Positions 26,514 through 34,929 of a DNA stretch of 64,000 nucleotides are shown here, one piece after another. The translations under genes were made by a program, and so were the position numbers. How positions within the stretch are numbered: the first letter of the stretch is position 1; the number at the start of each line of letters is the position of its first letter. Under the pieces are notes generated by a model. The model was given only the letters and a program-made list of their open reading frames with translations. It ran no database searches and was not told the DNA's origin. This DNA comes from Betaproteobacteria bacterium (GTDB lineage Bacteria > Pseudomonadota > Gammaproteobacteria > Burkholderiales > Burkholderiaceae_C), in the NCBI GenBank assembly GCA_009921265.1, contig RFYV01000010.1, forward strand, positions 1 to 64,000, read 5' to 3'.

Positions 26514-27494
26514 TCAATCAATTTTGATATTGGATTCTTTGGCGACTTTGCCCCAGCGCGCATAGTCGGTACGAACAAATTGAGCAAATTCTTCGGATGT
26601 GCCGCCCACTGCAGTGGCACCCCCATTTGCAATTTTTTCTCGTACATCTGGCATCGCTAAAACTTTGTTGATCTCGGCATTGAGTCGAGCGACAACTGCT
26701 GGTGGTGTACCCACTGGTGCAAATAAACCTAGCCATATTCCTACATCAATACCTTTGATTCCTGCCTCATCCAAGGTTGGAGTGTCGGGGAGCATGGGAG
26801 AGCGTTTGATTGTTGTAATTGCAACGGGTTTGAGTTTGCCACCGTTAACCAAAGGCAGTACAGAGGGCACAGACAAAATGGCCATGTCCACGGATCCCCC
26901 AATGACATCGTTTAATGCAGGTGCAGCGCCTTTGTAGGGCACGTGAAGCAGTTTTGTTTGTGTTGCTTGTTTGAATTGTTCTGTGTAGAGATGCCCCACG
27001 GTTCCATTGCCCGCAGAGGCCCAGGTAAAACCTTTTTCAGTTTTGCCTTTGGCCACCATATCAGCGGGAGTTTGAATTCGATGCTGTTGGCCAACAGGTT
27101 GTGCATTGCTCACGATAGCCAGTGGTGCCACAGTGGCTTGAATAATAGGCGTAAAACTTTTGATCGTGTCATAGCCCACGTTGGGATAAAGCCAAGGACC
27201 GAGCATCATGTTATCGCTTTGCCCCATCACAATGGTGTAACCATCGGGTGCAGCCTTGGCCGCTGCAGCAATGGCTAAATTACCACCTGCACCCGGCATG
27301 TTTTCGAGTATCACAGCCCATTTCGTTGTTTCTGCTAGTTTGCTGCCTACAACGCGCGACACAAAATCAGTGCCGCCCCCAGGTGGGAAGGGTATGAGTA
27401 AACGAATCGGTTTATTAGGAAAATCTGTTTGTGCCCATGTTAATGTTCCAAACAAAACTGCAGTGATGCATAAAGATTGTCGAATGATTTTCAT
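26514..27494 (-). CDS. Bug/TctC-family periplasmic binding protein
   Basis: 326 residues from the ATG at 27494, where the Sec signal begins (MKIIRQSLCITAVLFG, ending TWAQT); the longer frame to 27581 only adds an unlikely lead. Motifs: LLIPFPPGGGTDFVSRVV, ENMPGAGGNLAIA, APDGYTIVMG, HVPYKGAAPALNDVI and APVGTPPAV. It converges on the end of the long catabolic operon. No partner gene is adjacent on its strand. Confidence 0.94.
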   Translation of the reverse strand: MKIIRQSLCITAVLFGTLTWAQTDFPNKPIRLLIPFPPGGGTDFVSRVVGSKLAETTKWAVILENMPGAGGNLAIAAAAKAAPDGYTIVMGQSDNMMLGPWLYPNVGYDTIKSFTPIIQATVAPLAIVSNAQPVGQQHRIQTPADMVAKGKTEKGFTWASAGNGTVGHLYTEQFKQATQTKLLHVPYKGAAPALNDVIGGSVDMAILSVPSVLPLVNGGKLKPVAITTIKRSPMLPDTPTLDEAGIKGIDVGIWLGLFAPVGTPPAVVARLNAEINKVLAMPDVREKIANGGATAVGGTSEEFAQFVRTDYARWGKVAKESNIKID

Positions 27495-27634
27495 AAGTTC
27501 CCAATCAAGAAAAGATGAAGCGTTGATAGTCATTTGAATTGTCGGTCTTTTCAAAAATAATTCAATTAGATTTATAGACATTTTGTCATCCGAAAGGATT
27601 AAATTATTCTGTATTTAGTTCAGAGGAGGCTCTG

Positions 27635-27802
27635 ATGAATGCATGTTCAACGCCATATTGTTCATTAGGGTCATACTTGATTGACGATATTTATAAAAAT
27701 CCTTTAGGATGGGTTCAGGCAAGACTTGGCGTGCACAGTCGTTCGTTTTTATTCAAAGTACAACATCATGAACAAAATTCCTACCAAAAGAGTCACAGTT
27801 GA
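27635..27802 (+). CDS. Candidate small ORF (55 aa) with strong ribosome-binding site
   Basis: An ATG at 27635 follows AGAGGAGG at good spacing and opens a 55-codon frame (MNACSTPYCSLGSYLIDDIY, later SFLFKVQHHEQNSY) ending at TGA 27800-27802. It overlaps the start of the cupin gene by 35 nt in another frame. No family is recognised and there is no signal or membrane segment. It could be a leader peptide coupled to cupin translation, or chance. The gap would otherwise hold only the divergent promoter. Confidence 0.3.
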   Translation: MNACSTPYCSLGSYLIDDIYKNPLGWVQARLGVHSRSFLFKVQHHEQNSYQKSHS

Positions 27803-28340
27803 AGAGATGCGTCGACGTGTCGCGCTCAAATCGGATCAAAAAGGATTTGATGGCGGCCTGCCCGATAGTCGCTACCCGAGTGCAACCCGTACTCTCATTA
27901 ACATCATTGGTTTTCAACCTCCCGAAGGTGACCCAACACTCGTCTCGCCTGTTGGTGCGCAAGCAGCAGAAAATGCAGCGATCAAAATCAATGAAGGATT
28001 TAATTTGGGTTTTTGTGATGCGCTTCCAGGACACGGTCCCATGATGCATAACCACGATACCAATGAAACTTTTATGCCGATCAGTGGACGTTGGCGTTGT
28101 TCATGGGAGCTCGATGGTCATGTTGAATTTTTTGAACTCGATCCATGTGAAGTGATTTCATTTCCGCCTGGCGTTCAAAGACGATTTGAAAACGTAACCC
28201 ATAACGAGCCCAATCGCACGCATCGCTTGATGTTTGTGATTGCAGGCAACACTCCCCAAGCAGAATTTTCACCCGAGGCTCAGGCAGAACTCATGGCCAA
28301 GGGCTACATCAGCAAAACTGGACAATTATTGGAACATTGA
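27768..28340 (+). CDS. Cupin-domain protein
   Basis: 190 residues from the ATG at 27768 (MNKIPTKRVTVEEMRRR); the TTG at 27726 is unlikely. A single cupin fold occupies the C-terminal two thirds. The first metal motif is GPMMHNHDTNETFMPISGRW, with His, His and Glu ligands, and the second cupin strand pair is seen in CEVISFPPGVQRRFENV. It lies 47 nt before a Bug gene on the same strand. Two other cupin genes in the window also neighbour transport genes, so a role in processing a small organic acid is plausible. The activity is unknown. Confidence 0.85.
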   Translation: MNKIPTKRVTVEEMRRRVALKSDQKGFDGGLPDSRYPSATRTLINIIGFQPPEGDPTLVSPVGAQAAENAAIKINEGFNLGFCDALPGHGPMMHNHDTNETFMPISGRWRCSWELDGHVEFFELDPCEVISFPPGVQRRFENVTHNEPNRTHRLMFVIAGNTPQAEFSPEAQAELMAKGYISKTGQLLEH

Positions 28341-28387
28341 AGTCTGAATGTCATGAAGTGAGTGCTCTTTAATTTTTTGGAGAATGT

Positions 28388-29392
28388 ATGAAGCAGATTT
28401 TTTTCTTCTATTCAAAATTTTTTGTTGCTTGTATTCAAAGATTGTTTTTTGTATGGGGCGTTTTGGCGTTAACAAGTTCACTTTCTCTGGCGCAACCTTA
28501 CCCCAATAAACCCATTAAATTAATCGTGCCATTTGGCGCGGGTGGGGCGGTTGATGTGGTTGGAAGAATTATTGCCAATGATTTGACGACGCGATTAGGT
28601 CAATCGGTGGTTGTTGAAAACAAAACAGGCGCAGGCGGAAATTTGGCTGCGTCATTTGTCGCTAAATCTGCACCGGATGGCTACACATTTTTAATGGGAT
28701 CAACGGGTAATTCAGTCAATGGTAGTTTGTATTCAAATTTAAACTACAACCCCGACAAAGACTTAGCACCTGTTGTTTTGGCGGGGCAAGTTCCTACCGT
28801 TTTAATTGCACATCCTTCCGTTGCTGCAAACAACGTCTCCGAATTGATTGCATTAGCCAAGGCCAATCCCGACAAGCTCAACTTTGCTTCTGGCGGTGGC
28901 GGAACGACAGAACATTTAGCTGCTGCGATGTTTAATATTCGCGTGGGTACATCGATTAAACATATTCCTTATCGGGGTGGCGCGCCTGCTATGAATGATT
29001 TGTTAAGCGGTCAAGTTCAACTTTTCTTTACCAATCAACTCAATGCATTGCCTCACCTCAAAGCGGGCACCTTAAAAGCATTGGGTTCAGCCAGTTCAGA
29101 GCGCAGTGCTACTTTGCCCAATGTGGCCACCTTTGCGGAGCAAGGCGTGCCTGATTTCAATGTTGCAGTTTGGTGGGGTATTTTTGGTCCTGTCAATATT
29201 CCAGAGCCAGTCATGATGCGTTTTAATCAAGCGGTCAATGCTGCGCTGAAGACTCCAGAAGTGATTGCAAAACTCGAGTCTTTTGGGGCAATCGTATTGG
29301 GTGGAACTCCCGCTGAATTCAATTCTTTTTACATGAAAGAGTCGAGCAAATGGGGCGCTGTGGTTCGATCAGGTAATATTAAGCCTGATTAA
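28388..29392 (+). CDS. Bug/TctC-family periplasmic binding protein
   Basis: 334 residues, with a long Sec-type signal (charged start MKQIFFFYSKFF, cleavage near SLAQP) and TTTGGAGA upstream. Motifs: LIVPFGAGGAVDVVGRII, VENKTGAGGNLA, APDGYTFLMG, HIPYRGGAPAMNDLL and FGPVNIPEPV, where TP is replaced by IP. It pairs with the preceding cupin gene. Its stop overlaps the stop of the convergent monooxygenase by 4 nt. Confidence 0.94.
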   Translation: MKQIFFFYSKFFVACIQRLFFVWGVLALTSSLSLAQPYPNKPIKLIVPFGAGGAVDVVGRIIANDLTTRLGQSVVVENKTGAGGNLAASFVAKSAPDGYTFLMGSTGNSVNGSLYSNLNYNPDKDLAPVVLAGQVPTVLIAHPSVAANNVSELIALAKANPDKLNFASGGGGTTEHLAAAMFNIRVGTSIKHIPYRGGAPAMNDLLSGQVQLFFTNQLNALPHLKAGTLKALGSASSERSATLPNVATFAEQGVPDFNVAVWWGIFGPVNIPEPVMMRFNQAVNAALKTPEVIAKLESFGAIVLGGTPAEFNSFYMKESSKWGAVVRSGNIKPD

Positions 29393-30606
29393 AATTGATG
29401 TGCCACGCCCTCTAATTCAACGGCGGTGTCTCTCACGACATTGGCAACATCACTGTAATAAAGACACCATTTGGCGAGTTCACCCTCTGGTTGAGAGATG
29501 ACGGAGCCTAATCTTTGTGCGTATTGAATCACCTTGTGTCCAATTGCCACTCTTTGCGTTGAAAACGATTGCAGTGCAGACACGACATCATTGTTTTGTA
29601 ATTGAAGACTCTTGACCAAACACAAAGCGTCGCCCGCGGCTTTAGTCACGCCTTGGCCAATATGGGGTCTGGATATAAATGCAGCGTCACCTATTAATGC
29701 AACACGCGACAAAGCCATGCTGTTTGTTATGCTATCAAAAATTGGTTGAATAAAATGCTCAGGTGCTAATTGAATAATTTGCGCCCAAGAGGGATGCAAT
29801 GTATTTTTTGCTTGTTGTTTTAATTCATTCAATACATCGGTTCGAATCAGTTTGGGTGGTATGCCATCTTTATGCTCAATTCCTTTTTCGTCAGTTAATA
29901 AATTTTTTAAAGATGTCGTATTTGTTTTTCGATACCACACGATGTTGATATGAACATCATGATTGTGATTGGACGGCATCACTGGATATCCTAAAATTTG
30001 GTCACCCGGGAGCTGCGAAATCATCATTCCATCATGCAACAAAGCCTGATGCGCTGGATCTAATCGAACCAATTGCAACATGGCGCGCCAAGCAACATAG
30101 CCAGCGTATATTGGGGCAGGCGCATCAAATAAGTGTTGGCGCGACCAAGATCTGTAGCCGTCTGCAGCCACCACCAAGTCGGCCTCCAAAGTTTTTCCGT
30201 TCGCAAGATGCACAACGGCCCGATTGGTTTCATTACCTGGATCTATTCTTGTTACCGCTTTGCCTATATGATACAAATTGTTAGGTATTGCTTCTAATAA
30301 AAAACTCAATAAGCGAGACCAAGACGCCATCACCTGTTGAGTCTGTAGCTGCGAAATAATATTACCCTGCGCATCAAATGCTTTGCGCGTATGAATAGGC
30401 ACACCTAATTCTTCTCCAAATCGTGCACCCGCGAGCTCCATGACTTTCATCAGCCCCGCATGGGTTGCAATTCCAGTGCCTCTGCTTGTGAGTGGCGTAG
30501 TTGATTTTTCCAATACTTGAATCTGCCATCCCGCACGATGTAACAGGTTTGCAGCAAAAAGCCCTGCCATGGAACCACCAATGATCAACGCCTGAGGTTT
30601 GTTCAT
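29389..30606 (-). CDS. FAD-dependent monooxygenase (salicylate hydroxylase/UbiH-like)
   Basis: 405 residues. The N-terminal dinucleotide motif GGSMAG is at 10-15, with the acidic strand end in VLEKS. The middle DG motif is DLVVAADGYRSWSR, and the third FAD motif is VALIGDAAFISRPHIGQGVTKAAGDAL. This is the class A flavoprotein hydroxylase pattern, a single-component NAD(P)H-dependent enzyme of the cytoplasm. It diverges from an EamA-type exporter across 35 nt. It probably hydroxylates an aromatic or heteroaromatic acid, but no ring-cleavage gene lies nearby to confirm this. Confidence 0.9.
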   Translation of the reverse strand: MNKPQALIIGGSMAGLFAANLLHRAGWQIQVLEKSTTPLTSRGTGIATHAGLMKVMELAGARFGEELGVPIHTRKAFDAQGNIISQLQTQQVMASWSRLLSFLLEAIPNNLYHIGKAVTRIDPGNETNRAVVHLANGKTLEADLVVAADGYRSWSRQHLFDAPAPIYAGYVAWRAMLQLVRLDPAHQALLHDGMMISQLPGDQILGYPVMPSNHNHDVHINIVWYRKTNTTSLKNLLTDEKGIEHKDGIPPKLIRTDVLNELKQQAKNTLHPSWAQIIQLAPEHFIQPIFDSITNSMALSRVALIGDAAFISRPHIGQGVTKAAGDALCLVKSLQLQNNDVVSALQSFSTQRVAIGHKVIQYAQRLGSVISQPEGELAKWCLYYSDVANVVRDTAVELEGVAHQF

Positions 30607-30641
30607 ATATAGTTAATAGTTTATATCGAACCCATCCTTTT

Positions 30642-31547
30642 ATGTCCACTATTTCTGAGCGACGCACACACCTTGATGCAACGGCCATTGGATTGCTGAT
30701 TGGCTGTTGTTTTGTGTGGGGTTTTCAGCAGGTGCTGATTAAGCTCACATTGCCCGCGATGGCTCCCGTGTTTCAAGCATCGTTGCGCATGGTTGTTGGG
30801 GCATTGTGTCTACTGATTTGGTGTCGCTTGCGGGGAATTGCTTTGTGGCAACGCGATGGAAGCTTGTGGCCCGGTTTGTTGGCCGGCACTTTGTTTGCAT
30901 TTGAGTTTGTCTGTATTTATATAGGTTTGATTGACACGAGTGCATCTCGCTTAACAATTTTTTTATATACATCGCCATTTTGGGTCGCCGTGTGTGTGCC
31001 ATTGCGTATTCGTTCTGAGCGATTGAATTTATTGCAGTGGGTTGGACTTTGTTTGGCTTTTGGATCTGTGGGCTTGGCCTTGCAAGAGGGTTGGAATGTT
31101 CAGACGGACCATCCCTATCAATGGCGCGGCGATTTACTGGGTGTGCTTGCTGGTGCTTTGTGGGGCTTAACCACATTAACCTTGCGCACGACACGATTGG
31201 TTCATGTAGGCGCCGAAAAAATGCTCATCTACCAACTCGGCGGCAGCGCACTTATTTTGCCCCTTGTTTCTTTGGCCTTGGGTGAGACTTGGAATTGGAG
31301 CGCGCCCTCATGGGCTTGGGCGTCGATCGCTGCTCAATCCGTATTGGGTGCTTTTGTGACCATATTAATTTGGATGTGGTTGATGGCTCGATACCCAGTC
31401 ACTCGAATCACATCGTTTTCTTTTTTATCGCCGATATTTGGTTTGTTGATTGCTCACCTGTGGTTGGGTGAGGCGTGGACCGTGAGATTAGGCGTTGCTA
31501 TGTTTGGCGTGGCTGTTGGTATTGTGTTGGTCAATCGACCTAAATAG
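30642..31547 (+). CDS. EamA/DMT-superfamily transporter
   Basis: 301 residues with about ten hydrophobic segments, arranged as two EamA repeats (first about residues 12-140, second about 160-297). Typical pieces are GCCFVWGFQQVLIKL near the start and SFLSPIFGLLIAHLWLGE in the last third. It is an inner-membrane metabolite exporter of unknown substrate. The start (ATGTCCACTATTTCTGAG) lacks a strong ribosome-binding site. It diverges from the flavin monooxygenase and may share its regulation. Confidence 0.88.
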   Translation: MSTISERRTHLDATAIGLLIGCCFVWGFQQVLIKLTLPAMAPVFQASLRMVVGALCLLIWCRLRGIALWQRDGSLWPGLLAGTLFAFEFVCIYIGLIDTSASRLTIFLYTSPFWVAVCVPLRIRSERLNLLQWVGLCLAFGSVGLALQEGWNVQTDHPYQWRGDLLGVLAGALWGLTTLTLRTTRLVHVGAEKMLIYQLGGSALILPLVSLALGETWNWSAPSWAWASIAAQSVLGAFVTILIWMWLMARYPVTRITSFSFLSPIFGLLIAHLWLGEAWTVRLGVAMFGVAVGIVLVNRPK

Positions 31548-31557
31548 GGGTGAGTCT

Positions 31558-31725
31558 TTAAATCCTTTTTGAAACTGATTCAAACCAAGCAATCAGATGT
31601 TCTTCGGATGTTTCCACAACATATAGGGGGTCTCCCTTATAAACCGTGAGTATGTTCAGAATTTCTTTGAGAAGAATGATGCCAACAGAATTGCCAAAGT
31701 TAGTAAGTTTGAGTGAGCTAATCAT
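31558..31725 (-). pseudogene. MazE/AbrB-like antitoxin remnant (55 aa)
   Basis: On the minus strand an ATG opens MISSLKLTNFGNSVGIILLK, then EILNILTVYKGDPLYVVETSEE and stops after about 12 more residues. The pattern L-x-K-x-G-N-S-x-G-x-I-L-P-K-E-x-L, followed by V-x-K-G-D-x-L-Y-V-x-E-T, is the swapped-hairpin DNA-binding domain of MazE/AbrB antitoxins. The usual Pro of L-P-K is Leu here and the toxin-binding tail is missing or replaced. No toxin gene follows, because the exporter gene converges immediately. It is probably an orphaned, decaying antitoxin. A GAGA-TTT-TCTC inverted repeat lies just upstream of its start. Confidence 0.6.
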
Positions 31726-31942
31726 GAGATTTTCTCATTCTTGAAATATACAACATTCGTTTTAACTAGTAAAGCAAGGATTTATCTATCTAATATATTT
31801 TTATTGGAATTCGATTGCTTTGAATCCATCGAAAGGCAGTGTAATATGAATGCAATAAAACAATAAAAAATCTGGTTTAAACCTGCTGTACTGTCCTCGA
31901 TGTGAAAGCTTTTGACATTCAATCATTCCATGAAAGGTAAAC

Positions 31943-32206
31943 ATGACAGACGTAAATATAGGTATCTGCTTATTCCTCTTCGTGGGGGCCTGTTTTGGGT
32001 TTGTCACTTTTTCAAAGCGGCACTTGTTTAGCGAAGGGCCACACAAGTCAGAGGATTCAGATCAAACCTCGTTACTTAAAAGTCGTATTCTTTGGGTCAT
32101 GATTTGTACATGGCTGTGGCCAATTATGGTGATCACAGGCATTAATTCCGCATGGATACTTTCTAAGCGCAAAAAGCAAATTCAAAAGAATTCGCAGCAG
32201 ATTTGA
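31943..32206 (+). CDS. Small membrane protein, unknown function
   Basis: 87 residues with GAAAGG upstream of the ATG. Two hydrophobic segments are seen: about residues 6-22 (IGICLFLFVGACFGFVTF) and about 50-70 (WVMICTWLWPIMVITGI). Between them is a polar loop, and the tail is strongly basic (SKRKKQIQK), so the C-terminus should be cytoplasmic. No family is recognised. The gene stands alone before a Bug gene, with 56 nt between them. It is probably real because of the start site and clear membrane pattern. Confidence 0.6.
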   Translation: MTDVNIGICLFLFVGACFGFVTFSKRHLFSEGPHKSEDSDQTSLLKSRILWVMICTWLWPIMVITGINSAWILSKRKKQIQKNSQQI

Positions 32207-32262
32207 TTTAATCATAATAGAGGGGTTTTGTATCCAAAGTTTTTTTTATTGAAAGTGGTTTT

Positions 32263-33288
32263 ATGAATCATGACGTTTCACGCCGCAGTGCGCTTGGCTC
32301 AATAGCAAGCAGCACTTTTGCTTTAACGGGTTTAAGTTCTGCGGTTTTATCTGCTGCACATGCACAAACCCCCGGTGCTTATCCAAACAGACCTATTCGA
32401 GTGGTCATTCCAGTACCACCGGGGAGCGCTTTTGATACCGTGATCAGGCCTCTGAGTTTGCGAGTGCAACCCACTCTTGGGCAACCATTTTTTATTGACA
32501 ACAAGCCAGGTGCCTCACTGATGCTTGGAACAACTTTTATAGCGCGCTCGCTGCCCGATGGTTACAACTTACTTTTAGCAAACGATACGCCTTTCTCCAT
32601 TCTTCCAGCGCTAAATACGCCTATGCAATACGACCCTGACAAGGACTTCATACCTTTGGGTCTGATTGCGCAGGCATCATTTCTCTTAATCACTCCTGCC
32701 AATTTCCCAGCCAATACATTGCAAGAGTTTATTAAGTACGTCAAAGCCAACCCTGGCAAATTGTCTTATGCAACTGGCGGCATCGGTGGTCAACACCACA
32801 TTGCAATGGAAAATTTATTGATGCGTTTTGGTCTCGACATGTTGCACGTTCCTTATCAAGGTATAGGCCCCGCTTTTAATGGACTGCTGTCAGGCAGTAC
32901 GCAAGTGATGTTTGCTGCGATTGCACTACCCGCCCAGCATATTGCTTCTGGCCGATTAAAGGCGTTGGGATGGACAAACCCGAAGAGACATCCAACGCTT
33001 CCAAACGTACCGACATTTGAAGAAGCAGGCGTACCCGATTTCAATGTGGGTGCTTGGTTTGGTCTATTTGCGCCTGTTGCAACGCCCGTTGAAATCACTA
33101 AAAAAATATCATCAACTGTATGGAGCATTGTTGCGACCAAGGAATACACAGACAATGTATTACTCCCTGCGGGTTTTGATCCAAATCCAAGTGTTGCACC
33201 CGAGCAATTCAATATCTTTTTGCGCGAAGACAGACGCAAATGGCGTGAATGGGTTTCGCGCATTGATCCTAAAAAACTTGTAAGCTGA
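32263..33288 (+). CDS. Bug/TctC-family periplasmic binding protein, Tat-type signal
   Basis: 341 residues. The signal starts MNHDVSRRSALGSIASSTFA, a clear twin-arginine motif, with cleavage near AHAQT. The usual first-lobe motif is altered to VIPVPPGSAFDTVIRPL (S for G, no Ala-Arg), so ligand contacts there may differ. Other motifs are standard: IDNKPGASLMLG, LPDGYNLLL, HVPYQGIGPAFNGLL and FAPVATPVEI. The C-terminal FLREDRRKWREWVSRIDPKK resembles the receptor at 22229. It converges with the next Bug gene across a 40-nt hairpin. Confidence 0.93.
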   Translation: MNHDVSRRSALGSIASSTFALTGLSSAVLSAAHAQTPGAYPNRPIRVVIPVPPGSAFDTVIRPLSLRVQPTLGQPFFIDNKPGASLMLGTTFIARSLPDGYNLLLANDTPFSILPALNTPMQYDPDKDFIPLGLIAQASFLLITPANFPANTLQEFIKYVKANPGKLSYATGGIGGQHHIAMENLLMRFGLDMLHVPYQGIGPAFNGLLSGSTQVMFAAIALPAQHIASGRLKALGWTNPKRHPTLPNVPTFEEAGVPDFNVGAWFGLFAPVATPVEITKKISSTVWSIVATKEYTDNVLLPAGFDPNPSVAPEQFNIFLREDRRKWREWVSRIDPKKLVS

Positions 33289-33330
33289 AAATTTCACAGA
33301 TTGCCTGATTCAATCAGGATCAAAATTTTC
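33287..33330. terminator. Shared hairpin between convergent Bug genes
   Basis: Inner arms CCTGATT and AATCAGG (33304-33318) and outer arms GAAAATTT (33287-33294) and AAATTTTC (33323-33330) form a nested inverted repeat. It is symmetric, so it can serve both strands. It fills the whole space between the two stop codons. The outer arms also supply T-rich ends, which fits a bidirectional terminator, though the stem is AT-rich. Confidence 0.55.
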
Positions 33331-34318
33331 AATCAACTTTGATGTTGTGATCCTTGACGAGACGCACAAACTTGGCTTTTTCGTCCGAAACAAAGCGTGC
33401 AAGTTCTTCGGGTGTACTTGTGATCACTTCTGCACCTTGATCAGCAAAGCGTTTTTTAATTTCAGCCGATGATAGAAACTTGATTACTTCTGTTCGGAGT
33501 TTGTCAGCGATTTCCTTTGGAAGACCCTTGGGTGCATAAAGGGCTTGCCACTGTCCTGCAACGTATCCAGGAAAGCCCGACTCTGCAACAGTTGGGATAT
33601 CAGGTAAAAAACTTAAACGCTCTCGACTCATAACGCCGACCAATTTAATTTTTCCACTTTTTACAAATGGATAGGTTGAAAGCATCGCAATGGACAATGC
33701 TTGCGCTTGTCCTCCAGCAACATCAGTTAAAGCAGGCGATCCACCTTTATACGGTACGAATGTCATTGGTACTCCAGCCAAGGCGCTTAGTTCGATTCCA
33801 GCAAGGTGAGATGCGCTACCATTTCCAAGCATGGCATAGTTGAATTTACCTGGGTTAGCTTTGGCATAGGCCAATAATTCTTTGACGTTGTTAACAGGTA
33901 ATGATGGATTGATTGCTAATCCATAAGGAGAACCGAGCAACATTGTGATGGGTGTGAAGTCATTCAAAGGATCAAAAGGCAGGTTGGGGTAGACAGCAGC
34001 ACCACTTGTGAAAGTACCCAGATCGGCAACCATGAGTGTGTACCCATCAGCGGGTGACTTTGCGACAAAATCTGAACCGATGTTGCCATTGGCTCCAGCG
34101 CGATTATCAACAACGAATGGTTGGCCCATCACCTCTTGCAGCCTAACAGCGAGCAAGCGAGCCACCATATCAGTTGCACCACCTGCGGCATACGGAACAA
34201 CCAAACGCACTGATTTAGACGGATAGGTTTGAGCAGATAATATTGTTGAACTCAGCGCAATCGCACCAACAAAGATGAAAGAAAGTGCGAGATTCAATCG
34301 TTGAATAATGGTTGTCAT
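33329..34318 (-). CDS. Bug/TctC-family periplasmic binding protein
   Basis: 329 residues, with a Sec signal (MTTIIQRLNLALSFIFVGAI, cleavage near LSAQT). Motifs: LVVPYAAGGATDMVARLL, VDNRAGANGNIG, PADGYTLMV, FVPYKGGSPALTDVA and YAPKGLPKEI, with LP in place of TP. The start ATG is 17 nt downstream of the cupin stop on the same strand, so the two are probably co-transcribed. This is the second cupin-Bug pair of the window, with the same gene order as 27768-29392. Confidence 0.94.
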   Translation of the reverse strand: MTTIIQRLNLALSFIFVGAIALSSTILSAQTYPSKSVRLVVPYAAGGATDMVARLLAVRLQEVMGQPFVVDNRAGANGNIGSDFVAKSPADGYTLMVADLGTFTSGAAVYPNLPFDPLNDFTPITMLLGSPYGLAINPSLPVNNVKELLAYAKANPGKFNYAMLGNGSASHLAGIELSALAGVPMTFVPYKGGSPALTDVAGGQAQALSIAMLSTYPFVKSGKIKLVGVMSRERLSFLPDIPTVAESGFPGYVAGQWQALYAPKGLPKEIADKLRTEVIKFLSSAEIKKRFADQGAEVITSTPEELARFVSDEKAKFVRLVKDHNIKVD

Positions 34319-34335
34319 TATCTATCCTATGGTTT

Positions 34336-34929
34336 TCAAGTAGATTTAAGATGGTATTGATCAAGTGAGTCTTTCAACTCTGCATCAAATTTCCCATCAA
34401 TGAGGATAAATGCAACTTTGCAAGGTTTATTTGATCGATTGACCCAAGCGTGATTGGTGCCACATTGAACAACCACATCACCTTCTTTGAGGTGAACATC
34501 TTTGTCATCGAGCAGCATATCGATCTCACCTGAAAGAATGATGGCGTAGTCAATGGTTTCAGTTCTGTGCATCATGGGATGACGCCCACCTCGACCAAAT
34601 GTGGATGCTTTTTCATTTCCAAGAGCCGCAAATGCTTTTCGAGCTTCTTCAGGAGTCATGTTGGCGACATATTTGGCTTCTGGGGGGAAGCTGTTGATGC
34701 GAACAACGGTGCCGTTGCGAGTTGGCATTTGTCTACGAGGTCCAAGCGTTGACTCCTCTGAACGAGAAGCGATGGACGTAGGTGTGCTTTCGGTTCGCCA
34801 AATGTCACTGGAATGCCAATCAGGTTCTGCTGGCATTTGGTGGAAAAATGGTGCAGGACCATCCATTAAAACAATGGCTTTGCCATTGGCATCGTGCCCT
34901 GTAACTACGCGTCTGACCGGTGATTCCAT
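34336..34929 (-). CDS. Cupin-domain protein
   Basis: 197 residues with a strong ribosome-binding site (AAGGAGG) just before the ATG. The N-terminal half has no motif I recognise (VVTGHDANGKAIVLMDGPAP). The C-terminal half is a cupin barrel: HPMMHRTETIDYAIILSGEIDMLLDD holds the first metal motif and GDVVVQCGTNHAWVNRS the second, with its His. Such two-part proteins in Burkholderiales often lie next to carboxylate transport genes. The enzymatic role is unknown; dioxygenase, decarboxylase and isomerase activities all occur in this fold. Confidence 0.87.
   Translation of the reverse strand: MESPVRRVVTGHDANGKAIVLMDGPAPFFHQMPAEPDWHSSDIWRTESTPTSIASRSEESTLGPRRQMPTRNGTVVRINSFPPEAKYVANMTPEEARKAFAALGNEKASTFGRGGRHPMMHRTETIDYAIILSGEIDMLLDDKDVHLKEGDVVVQCGTNHAWVNRSNKPCKVAFILIDGKFDAELKDSLDQYHLKST

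Noticed and set aside
30745-31194. Minus-strand frame of 149 codons opposite the EamA-type gene
   Set aside because: Antisense to a well-supported membrane transporter; no recognisable motif.
31726-31942. Possible extra small ORFs between the antitoxin remnant and the small membrane protein
   Set aside because: Only very short frames without ribosome-binding sites; the stretch is AT-rich and looks like promoter DNA.
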